A stretch of 64,000 nt of DNA from Elgaria multicarinata webbii (lineage: Eukaryota > Chordata > Lepidosauria > Squamata > Anguidae). Location: the NCBI RefSeq assembly GCF_023053635.1, contig NC_086192.1, positions 14,608,001 through 14,672,000 on the forward strand, read 5' to 3'. The position numbers were made by a program, and so were the translations under genes. Position 1 is the stretch's first letter, and every line of letters begins with the position of its first letter. Shown one piece after another: positions 31,401-43,400 of the stretch. The notes beneath the pieces were generated by a model. That model saw only the letters and a list, made by a program, of their open reading frames with translations, did no database searches and was not told where the DNA came from.

Positions 31401-34400
31401 TTGCCGCCCCCCCCCTCAGGTGAGGGAGCTAACCGGGGCGGGTGGGGGAGGTAGCAGTGAACCCGCTCCAGGTTTCAGTCAGAACTCTAAAGGAGCTATT
31501 CAGGGTGCGGAGGTTCATCTCAGCAAGGGGCATGCTGCAGGGGATGATGGGGGTTGCAATCCTACGCACCTGCAGGTGCGCCAGATTGCAGAAGGCTGCT
31601 CTGATCAGCTGCTTGGGACGGAGGAATTGGCAAGACCCCCTTGTATATTGGCCTGTGCCGATAAAGAGGTCAGCCCTGTCCGGGACAGTCGCTTGGTCTC
31701 TCTCGATCCTTTTATCTCCACCTTCTGTTCTCTAATTAAAAAAGAAAAAAAAACACCTTGAATTATAGAATCCATTTTACCGTATTATTTATTTATTGCA
31801 CTTCTATACCGCTCCCATAGCCAGGGCTCTCTGGGCGGTTTACAGAAATTCTAAAATTGAGATAAAAACAAGTATACAAAATTTAAAATGTTTAAAACAC
31901 ATAAAGCATTAAAAACCGTTAAAAAAAACTAAACATGTGGGTAATTAGGATGTGCCGCCGTATGCCTGGGCAAAGAGGAAAGTCTTAACCTGGCGCCGGA
32001 AAGATAGCAGCGTTGGTGCCAGGTGAGCCTCGTCACGGAGAGCGTTCCACAGTCTGGGGGCCACCACCGGAAAGGCCCTGTCCCTCGTTGCCACACTCCG
32101 AGCCTCTCTTGGAGTAGGCACCTGGAGGAGGACCTTAGATGTTGAACGTAGTGACCGGGTATATTCACGTCGGGAGAGGCATTCCCTCAGGTATTGTGGT
32201 CCCAAGCCGTGTAAGACTTTATAGGTCAAAACCAGCACCTTGAATTGGGCTCGGAAACATACAGGCAGCCAGTGCCAGCGGACCAGAGCAGGTGTTATAT
32301 GGTTGAACCTTCTGGTTCCCGAAATCAATCTCAAATCAAAATGTGAGATGCTTTTGGGGAGCGAGGGGACGGAACGTCCGAAGGCTCCGCTTGGAACCTC
32401 TACGTTCACGGTCCTTGGGCCCTCCCGCACTTCACTCTCCGTGTCTGCTTTAGATTGCAAGCTCCGTGGGGCAGAGACTGATCAGGGGATGTTTCCTTTT
32501 TCTTTATTTTCACGGAAGAAAGTTGGGGAAAGCCCCCGCGTCAAACAGAGATGGCGGAACCTGGAAATGAAAATGAACCGGGGGGGGGGGGTTCTGTGCT
32601 TCTCTTCGCCTTTAGGACTCTGATAATCCGGACCTGCGCGACCGCGGCTACATCTACTGGCGCCTCCTCTCCACCGACCCCGTCACGGCCAAAGAGGTGG
32701 TCTTGTCGGAGAAGCCCCTGATCTCCGAAGAGACCGACCTGATCGAGCCCACCCTGTTGGACGAGCTCATTTGCCACATTGGCTCGCTGGCCTCCGTGTA
32801 CCACAAGCCTCCCAACGCCTTCGTGGAGGGCAGCCACGGGATCCATCGCAAGCATTTGCCCATCCACCACGGAAGGTAAAGGACGCCTGGGCCGGCTCCG
32901 CTGGACGGCCTCCGCTTCTGGAACGCCCATCCCAAGCGGGGTCGCCTGCCGTCTTAAACCCGGAGCCTGATCCGCTCCGGACTCTCACTGAACAGATCCA
33001 ACGGTACCTGTACGATGGGTTTGGTTTCCGATTCGGAGTCAGACTCGGAGACAGAACTTGAAGGCAGAGAGCAGGGGAGGAAATTCCCCAAGGCTCTCCA
33101 GCAGTCAAGGAGGAATCTTCCCAGGAACTTATCAGACAGGAGGCCCAGGCGCAGAGATCTTTGTCAGAGGGGGAGGGAGCATCGGAATTCACAGATCCCA
33201 GAGTCCACCATAGGGTTAGGCGGGGGTTGTTGAGAGAAGGTGGGAGGCGATCCGCCAGACCAGCTGCACGTCAGAAGTTGGGTCAAGAGGACCCTCCCTG
33301 AAGGAGTAGTCCAGTAAAACCTGGTTGGGCACGACAGGCAACTGTCCCATTTGGTTGAGAGGCAGCTGCTTTGTTCGGCTAGCTCACATTCCTGGATCCG
33401 AGGTCGGAGACCGCGCTTTGACCTCGGACCCAGGAGTCCCGAGTTCCCCGCTCCCTCTCCCCTCCTCCCAGCTGGTGTGGACAGAGCCCTACGGGCAGGG
33501 AGGGCACTGTGGAAGCAGGGAGACAAGCCGTTTCCAGCCCTCCCCTTCCCCGATGCCTCCGCTCGATGGGCGAAAAAGCCCGTCTAGCACAAATTCAGAG
33601 CTTCTTTTGCTCGGCTCTGGATACTCGTAACTCCCCGAGAGGATCTAGGGCAGATCCGAACGGATTGTCCCCGCAGTCTTTCAGCAGGGCTGGCGGAACG
33701 GCCCCCCTTCTCCGTCTCATCCCCTCTCGGTGCAGCCTGCTGGAACGCCGTGTCACTTCGCACATGCGCTGCGCCGGCGTGTTCCCTACAGGGGTCCCGA
33801 GGCCACGCAAAGTTAGCTCTGAGCCTCTTGCAGGAGAAGGTCTCCTGTGTCGCCGCCTCTCCTCTCAATGCACCCGGTTTAATGCTTCCTTTGTGTGTGT
33901 GTCTCGTGTTCCCCCCCCCCCCCCCCAGTACTGATGCAGGGGACAGCCCGGTGGGGACCACAGCCGCGCCGAACCTGGAGCAGCCGCAGGTGATCCCGTC
34001 CCAGGGAGACCTGCTCGGCGACCTCTTGAACCTCGACCTCGGCCCGCCCGTCAACGTGCCCCAAGTCTCGTCCATGCAAATGGGGGCCGTGGATCTCCTT
34101 GGAGGGGGTCTGGACAGCCTGGTGAGTGGGACCGTGAAGCGTTTCGCTTTCCCCCCGGGGCGGCTTGAAGCGATGCCGGCAGAGCCCCCCCCCCGACGCC
34201 CACGTCCCCGCTGTTACCTCTGATCGGACACAACTGTGAGGGTTGGGGACGGCTGTAGTAGACGGGTTGTGCGAAGTGAACCATGGATCCAACTCTGTCG
34301 CAGAGAAGTTGATACGCTTTACGTTTGGGGAAGCCCTGCAGGCCGGGGAGTCTTTGCATGTCGTGCCACGGGAATCTTCCCGACTCACTTCAGCAGACAT

Positions 34401-37400
34401 GCCCGAAGGAGACCATGAAGCAAAATCCTGCTTGGTCAGGTTTGAGGTCTTCACCTCCCCTTCCGCTTCCCTGCTTTAGTAGGATGACAGAAATCGGTAG
34501 CAGACGCGCACGCCCAGCTTTTGAGATCTAAGAAGCACCGTTCTGCATTTGCAGTCCTCCTCGGGCCATGAGGACTAGGAACGTTGCGTGTGCGCGTGTG
34601 TTAAAAGACAGCTGCGATTTCCAGGAGGCTGGAACGGAGCGCCCCGTCGCCCGCTCCGCCCCTCCTGCAGAGCTGTAATCGCGTAGGCAACGCTGTTTCA
34701 GTCCTGAAATCTGGCATGGTGGCTGCAGCGCAACTCGGGGAACAATTTGTCGCTCATTGGCGAGTGGATGAACACTCCCGGCTGCCCCGGTCTCCACAGC
34801 GTAGCTCCGCCTTGCTTGTCTCTCATCCCAGATGCTCCACGTCCCTCACGTAACATTGCAGGACCTTGGCAGGGAGTCGCCCGCCTTCTCTTTGCCTCTG
34901 GAGAGGAACAGCCGGGCGCCTGGAGTTACACTGCGTGACGCCGAGCAGGGTCTGCTTTCCGCTGGGATGGAGGCTCCGGGCGGCCGCTCTTCAGCTGCGG
35001 CGCCTCTGCAGTGGGAACTGAGCCAAGAGACGCCAATCAAACGGGGCGGCCCAGGGCCTGCCGCTCCAGGCTCAGGCGGCCGTCTGATAGACTCTTCCAG
35101 AGGCTGGCGGCCGACCCATCGGGGAGGGCGATTTCAAGGCCGGCCTCTCGCGGAACGGCAGATGAGGCCGTAAACCTTGACAGCAGCAGATAATGGAATA
35201 CTTTTCCGTGTGCTACCCTCTCCGCATCCCCGCATGTGGAAAATCAGCACGGCAGGGGAAAGGGTTCCGTTCCAACCTTCGCCCCGACGCGCTTGGGGAT
35301 TTTTATGCGGGGATGATATATATCATTTCTTTCCCGTGGTCCAAAGTGGTACACTTGAGACCCAGGTTGCGATGGCCTCATCTGCCATTTGTGAGAACGC
35401 CCCGTTTCAGGAGCTGGAAATAGCAATATCCTCTCTTGCGCGAAACGAATCTTGAATGCTCAGCCAGGCGGAGAAGGACTTGCTTCTACAACCTGGCTAA
35501 GTCATTGAAGTGGTCGCGTACTAGCCTTTCTCAACCTGGTGCACTTTGCCAGTGGTGTACTTCAACTCCCATCATCCCTCAGGGATGATGGGAGTTGTAG
35601 TCCAATGCTGCCAGAGCGTGCCAGGCTGGGAAAGGCTAGTGCCCGTGCCCTGTTTGTGGGTTTGACCACTGTGTGAACAGAGTGCAGGGCTAGATGGGTC
35701 CTCGGTCTTATCCAGCACGGGTCTTCTTATGTTCTCATGCGCCGTTCTTCACAAAACGCAGAGTTAGACTATGGAATTTACTTCCCCAAGATGTAGTGAT
35801 GGCCACCAATTCGGATGGCTGTAAGAGGGGATTGGACAAATTTTTGGAGAATAAGGCTATCTGTGGCTTAGACTGTCCTTCAGTTGTGTTGGATTACAAC
35901 TCCCATAATGAAGGGATTATGGGAAGTGCAGTCCAAGACATCTGGGCGGCGCCGGGTTGGAAGGAGGCTGCCCTAGAGTTCCTGGCAATGGGGCCATTGA
36001 GGGCTGCTCAAACTCTCCCTGGTTCATCAAGACCTGCAGCACACGGGGCGGGGGAAGAACTCTACCCGCGCGCACGTGAAAGAGAGCGCAAGCGTTGGAG
36101 CCAAGAAACCTCGATTTGTGTCTTTCAAGGTTGGCTTCCCAGCCTGTGGCTCTTTCCGCAATCGTCTCGGCAGCGGAGCCGATGAAAGCAGATAAAAACA
36201 TCTGGCTCTATTATGTAGAATTATTCACAAGCAGAGTTGAAGCCGCTCCCTACGAGGAGCGAGCTCACCGCCTGACGGGGTTCTGCTTTCTCTCCCTCCT
36301 CCACTCCTTCTCATTTCATCGGGGGATCACTCCCAATAGCCCCCAGGGGCCCTCTCTGCTTTTCACACGGCTGGAAATGAACCTGATGGGCCTGGGAACC
36401 TTCTTTCTCTCTCTCTCTCTCTGTCCCTGTTGTATTGGGCCTGCCTTGGCCACATGCTCTGGGCTGGCTCATGCCCAGAAAGGCAGTCATAAATCCAAAA
36501 GTGCCAGTCGCTGCCCGTGATGGCCTCTGCGAGAGGAAGTCGCAATGCCTAAGTGCTGAAATGTTGTATCCTCCCGCAAGGTAGGGTACATGCTTAGATT
36601 GAACGAGCACCTTGAATCGGGCTCATAACCAGGCAGGTTATTTATATACCGCCCCATAGCTGAAGCTTTCTGGGCAGTTTACAAAAGTTTTGACGTTGCA
36701 GCTTGGGATTATTTATTTATTTATTTATTTATTATTTTATTGCATTTTTATACCGCCCCATAGCTGAAGCTGCCTGGGCGGTTTACAGAAGTTAAAAACC
36801 GTAAACGTTAAAAAGAAATATACAAAGTTTAAAAACATAAAAAGCATAAAAATGACAGTATCCGTATAAAAGCAGCTATTCCGGGGTCTGTTAAAAAGAA
36901 ACAAACTCAGCATATGTTGTTAAATGCCTGGGAGAAGAGAAAGTTCTTAACCTGGCACTGAAAAAATAACAATGTTGCGCCAGGCGAGCCTTGTCGGGGA
37001 GATCATTCCATAATTGGGGGGCCACCACTGAAAAGGCCCTCTCCCGTGTTGCCAGAGTGGGTCCGTTATTCAGGGCAGGGCCATTACAACTGTCAACGCG
37101 CACATGGGGGCGTATCGTTTTGCGCCCTTCCCAGTTCAGTTTCCCTCTCCGCCGGTGGACTTCTTTGGGGGATTTCGGACTTGCGGCTGTCTCTGTCCTC
37201 ACGGTGTCGGTGTTCCTTCTGGGCGCCCGGTTCCCCTCCTGGCGAAGGGACAGGTTGGGTGGAGCTGCAGCACTTTTTTGGGGGGGTACTGCAACGTTCC
37301 TTATTTCCTGGCACCTGACAACTGAGCAGAAATGAACTCTGCCTTTCTCTCCCCATCCCTCCCTCCGTCTCTCTTTCTCTTCCTCTCCTCTTTTCTCTCT

Positions 37401-40400
37401 TGCAGCTTGGCAGTGACCTTGGCGGGGGAATTGGAGGCAGCCCTGCAGTAAGTGTCCTCTGGTCTTTTCTTCTCCCTTTCAATTTTATTTTATTTATTTA
37501 TTTGCAAATGAGACTACCGTGCTCCTCTGGTACCCTTCCCGGCCTGACCCTCATCCATGCGTTCTCCGGACACGGCCCACCGTCGAGGACACTCAAGAGT
37601 GCCAGGCAAAGACGGCCAATCCGGTTGTGAACCTGGACATTTAGGGCGGGCCGCAATTTCGGCCATCCTTTTCACCAGAGATACCCCGGAAGGCGGGTGG
37701 TTTGTTAACGAGGTGTTGCCTTGGAACTGCAAAGCCAGTTGGAGCAAAGTAGGGGTTACGCAGGATTCGCGCAAAGTGCCGGAGCGTCTGGGTTGAATCT
37801 GGCTCGCCTATTAATTTCCTGGTTCCGAGAACAAGCATGCCGATGCTGGTCCAGTGGAGATGCGTTTTCAAAGCGTGTTGGGCCTCGGGCCTCACTGTCC
37901 CGTCTCCCGCACATTGGGGTACATTGCTCTATGCTGGGCGTTTGACCCCAGATCTCACAGCATCTGGTCTGGCTTGGTCCAGACCTCCTTCGATCCCACA
38001 AATGGTGCCCCCTTCCACTGATGAATATGCACCTGGCTTCGACAACCCTCATAGCTCAGGAGTGCAGAACGTCTTTCATCCCGGGGGCCAGATTTCATTT
38101 CAGAGAAGGCCTCGGGGGCCGCATTCCAGTGGTGGGCGGAGCCAAAAATGCCAACCTATTGCAGCTTAAGACTCTTCTGTCCTTCGTAGCGGCATTTCGG
38201 CCTTTTAGATTGGGGGTGGGCGGCAGGAAACTACGAAACGATTGGGGGTTGGGCTGGGAGGGCGTGGCCCACTGGGGAATCCAGTAGAGGCTGGTGGCTC
38301 CGATTTCAGTGGGGCTATACATCCATTCTGGTTCTCAGTCTGAACCTGCCAGAACTCTAAAGGAGCACTCCAAGGTGAGGAACCTATTTTGGAGAGCGCT
38401 CCTTTACGAGTTCTGGCTGGTTTGCACCGAATCCTAAAATGGATTTGCCGCCCCAATGAAGTCGGAGCCACCAGCCTTCACTGTCTGCACCCCCTGCCAT
38501 AGCTGAAGGGTGTGGATGGCCCTGTCGTCCCTGTTAAAGGACAGCCCAGGCGGGAAAGACCCCCTCTGCCATCGGAGTACATGATGCCAGGCCACAGAAG
38601 CTAATAGTCCGTCTCGCTAGTAAGACTGCTTCGGACGCTGGGATGATCTTGGCCGCCCTGGGTTTTTGCACCTGTGTCGTCCCTTTGAATTCATAGAATC
38701 CTAGAACACTAGAGTTGCAAGGGGCCTATGAGCCCATCGAGTCCAACCCCCTGTTCAACGGAGGAATCCACCTCTAAGCATCCTTGACGGAGGGCTGTCC
38801 AGCTGCCTCTCGTGTGCAAGTATTGCAGCATGTGCTCCAGAGCGCAAGATTCGCTTCAGCTGGGCAACCTTGCGCACAAACCCAAGAAGATGTGGGGGGG
38901 CGCTATTCGTGGTGGTTCCGAGGACGATTGCGCGGTAGAGGACACGGGCTTTGATTGCGGGGGGTTACCCCACAGAGCGCGTGGACACGCAAATGCATTC
39001 TCTAGCGCCCCTGGCTGTTCAGCCCAATGCTAGCAAAAGAGTTTCGAGAGATTTGAGATATTCGAGATCTTGGTTGGTTTAATGATCGGCCGCTCACCGG
39101 ACGCGGCCTGTTCTCCTTCCCTGAGGCCCAGTTTTGGGTAAAATGCAGGATGATGATGATGATAGCCACAATACCTGCTTCCAGGTGGGACAGACCTTCA
39201 TCCCGTCCTCGGTGCCTGCGACCTTCGCCCCTTCGCCGACTCCGGCCGTGGTCAGCAGCGGACTCAATGACCTCTTTGAGCTGTCTTCCGGCATCGGCAT
39301 GGCCCCCGGCGGATTCGTGGCTCCCAAGTCGGTAGGTGTGAGAAGCCCACCCGCGTGGTCTCAACGTCGGACTCCGGCGCCCGACCCCTCTCTCGGGATG
39401 CTGAGAACCAGCGGGCAGTGGAGGCTGGTGCCTCCGATGTCGGTGGAGCGGCGGATTCGCTCCAGGTTTCAGCCCGAACAGTCCAAACTCGGCAGGAGCT
39501 ATCCAAGGCGGGGTCATCCCTACTGGCATTCTCTCGCCTTTCGAAAAATCTTACTGCATGAATTTCGCCTGATCGGTATTTTGAACTTTTTATACCTGGC
39601 TTTCCCGGGACTGCCGATATTTACTTTCTGGGGTTTGTTTTTGAGGTGTGTGTGAGTATATATTTCAATATTTGTGTGGCGTAGTGGCTAAAGTGTCGGA
39701 CTGGGAGTCGGGAGATCCGGGTTCTAGTCCCCGCTCGGCCATGGGTGACTTTGGGCCAGTCACAGACTCTCAGCCCAGCCCACCTCACAGGGTTCTTGTT
39801 GTTGCGAGGATAAAGTGGAGAGGAAGAGGAGGAGGATGTATGCCTCCTTGGGTTCCTTAGAGGAAAAAAAGGTGGGATATAAATGCAATAATAAATAAAA
39901 TAATGTTGCTGTCCTCGTGTGGCGCAGAGTTGCAGCCGAAACTCTCCCCACGGCCTGAGTTCGATCCCAGTGGAAGCTGGTTTCAGGCAGCTGGCTTGGG
40001 TCGACTCAGCCTTCCGTCCTCCCGAGGTTGGTAAAATGAGTACCCAGTTAGCTGGGAGAAAGGGAATCACGGCCGGGGAAGGCAACGGCAAACCACCCTG
40101 CTATAAGGCCTGCCAAGAAAACTGCCGTCCCTCCCAAGAGTCAGTAATGACTCAGTGCTTGCACGAGAGGTTCCTTCCCCTTTCTTTCCTGCTGTCCTTA
40201 GCTGCTTCAAGCACCATTTGAAATGGAAACGCAAGATATAAATGTCTAAGTGCCCAATCCTATGCATGTTTAGACAGAAAAAAGGCCTACAACTCCCTGC
40301 TGTGCTGGCTGGGACATGATGGGAACTGTAAGCCTTTTTTCTGTCTAAACATGCATAGGATTGTGCCTTGAACGATAAATAAAGAAGCCCCCTTTTCCGC

Positions 40401-43400
40401 CTTTCCACGTAGCTCGGTTTTTATCCGGGGGAGCACTGGGAAAAGATCTCGCCCGGAGTCGCTCCGGCCTTCTGCGCTCAGCACTGACTTCCGTTTCTCG
40501 ACCAACTTGCAGGTTTGGCTGCCGGCCGTGAAGGCCAAAGGGCTGGAGATCTGCGGCACCTTCAGCCACAGGCAGGGGCACATCTACATGGACATGACCC
40601 TCACCAACAAGGCCCTGCAGCACATGAGTGACTTTGCCATCCAGTTCAACAAAAACAGGTAAGGCGTCAGCCACGACGATGCCGCTTTTCGCATTTAGAT
40701 CCATTGTTTCTGGGTTCCTACGTGGACGGAGGTGTGTCTCGCTCTTTCTCCGTTGACGTTTTGTTATTCATTTGTTATCCTAAATTCGGGATCGAATCCG
40801 ACCATTTTATGACCGTTATATAAGATGATCTATGATGATAACGACCCGTTCTGCACCTCACGCCTGGCTCACTTGGGTTCTTTAACGCCCCCCATGAGCC
40901 ACGGAACGTGCCAGGAGCCGTTTTGAGTGTGCAACCCCTGATTCGGGGGTTGCTGTGTTGTGCGAACCCGGCCACCAGGGATTATTTGAGGGTTAAACAA
41001 CCTTCGCATAATCCTTGATTTGGGTGCGTGGGTGGGTTGGGGTTCTGATACGCTTCCTGTGAGCAGGCCATGGTTAACCACAGTCCTTGGAACGGGACGG
41101 TTGGGACAGGCGCGTCCTTTGATCAGAATTTCCTGGCGGTTGCACATTTCTCTGCATATGGGCCAGAAAGAACTTGAGATGAGAAACGTCCAGAGGTGGT
41201 AGAAAGTGAAACAGACAGAGCTTTCCCTTCCTGGGATGGAACCACTGCTCTGGTTCAGAAAAGGGGTTCTCGTGTTGTTTTTCATAGAATCATAGAATGG
41301 TAGATTTGAAAGGGGCCTCTAAGGCCATCGAGTCCAACCCCCAGCTCAATGCAGGAATCCGCCTTAAAGCCTCCCTGACAGATGCTTGTCCAGCTGCCTC
41401 TTGAAGGCCTCTAGTGTGGGAGAGCCCACCACCTCCCTAGGTCACTGATTCCATTGTCGTACTGCTCTAACAGTCAGGAAGTTTTTCCTAATGTCCAGCT
41501 GGAATCTGGCTTCCTGTCACTTGAGCCCGTTATTCCGTGTCCTGCACTCTGGGAGGATCGAGAAGAGATCCTGGCCCTCCTCTGTGTGACAACCTTTTAA
41601 GTCTTTGAAGAGTGCTCTCCCCTCCATCTTCTCTTCTCCAGGCTAAACATGCCCAGTTCTTTCCGTCTCTCTTCATAGGGCTTTGTTTCCAAACCCCTGA
41701 TCCTCCTGGTTGCCCTCCTCTGAACACGCTCCAGCTTGTCTGCATCCTTCTTGAATTGTGGAGCAACAGTGAGGATTTCCCCCCCTAATGTTTTGTCATA
41801 CTGCTCGAACAGTCAGGACCTTTTTCCTGTTGTCCAGCCGGAATATGGCTCCCTGTCACTTGAGCCCGTTATTCCGCGTCCTGCGCTCCAGGAGGATCGA
41901 GAAGAGATCCTGGCCCTTCTGTTCGTGTGCTCGTTTGTGAAAATGAAAACTAGGTGTCTTTCCTGAGCTGCTCACTTTCTCCTCCTCCTCTTTCTCCCCC
42001 AGCTTCGGAGTCATTCCCAGCACGCCCTTGGCCATCCACACCCCTTTGATGCCAAACCAGAGCATTGATGTGTCTCTTCCCCTCAACACCTTGGGCCCGG
42101 TCATGAAAATGGAACCACTTAACAACCTCCAGGTATGAACCCTGTGGTGTCCGGGGGAGGGCGCGTGGGGAGAGACAGGGGGGCGGACAGCGCTTGCGTT
42201 TGTGTTTTGGTAACGCCGGAGATTCGTTGAGGGGCGGCGGGGAGCAAGCGTGGCTACGTCTTCAAGCTTTTTTGACGAATGCCTCTTCAAAACGATGCAC
42301 GGGGTGGAGACCGCACAGAAGGAGAATTCTTTCCTTCCCCTCCCGAAAGCTTGGGGTTGTCTGGTTAAATCGATTCAGGACAGACAGACAAAAGAGAGGA
42401 ATTCTTCCCACCCCGTAGATCATTCCATGCGTTTCGCTGACACAAGGCGGCAAGTGCCACGTGAGCGTTGCAGCTTCTTCTGAAAAATAATACGAATGGG
42501 AAGGATTAGGGGGGAAAAGATCCTGCGCAAATTTGGGCGATTTGCACGAGGTGATTCGCGTCACAAACGTTTTCAGAGCGCATCAGAACATTTTACGTCA
42601 GGTGTCGGTGGAACTGGAAAGTCCCCCTCAGCTCTAGCTAACCTGGGTCACGGTGAGAGTCGTTGAGAATTGTAACCCAATAATATGCGTCCGAGAGAGC
42701 GATCTAATTTAGCATGTTTGCTTTACGTTTATTCTGTAAATAACAAAGCTAAACAAATGGTTAGAGGCCTGTCCTGATACGTCACAAGTACTTGACCTGA
42801 AATTTTTGAGAGGGGAACTTTAAGGCACGCTGAATGTGATTGAAATGTGATATTGGCTCAGTTCAGATAACACATTAGTCAGCAGTGGTTTTTGAACTCC
42901 ACGGTGGAGTTTTTACACCACCGTTGAGAAATGTGGTGTCCGGAGGGAAAACGCCACCCCACGGTGAGTTTTTTTGGGAAAACACTCCACGCTGAATATG
43001 CACGCTGTGCAGAGCAGAGTTCCTGCACAACCGTCGTGTCGTGTGGCAGGCTCCGTGGCGTTTTCCGTCCCGTTGAGTTGACTTTTCCCCCTGGCTACAG
43101 AGTTCCGTGGCAAGAGCGGCGAAAGGAGCAAGTGCCACTCTAGGAGAGCCGCTGGGATTGGTTTTTTTGCAGCAATGGCTGATGGGATACCATCGGGAGG
43201 ACCGGGGGAGGAGAGCGGATGGAGGAACTGTCCATCAAACACCGCGATGGATTTTACTCAACTCCACGGTAGCCCACAATCACACAACGGTGAAGTTAGA
43301 ACACCTTGTGTGGTGAATACCTCCTAAAAACTCGACAATTGGGTGGAGTTTTCCCACCGCGTAGAGAAATACGTTGTCTGAACTGAGACCCCACGTTATT

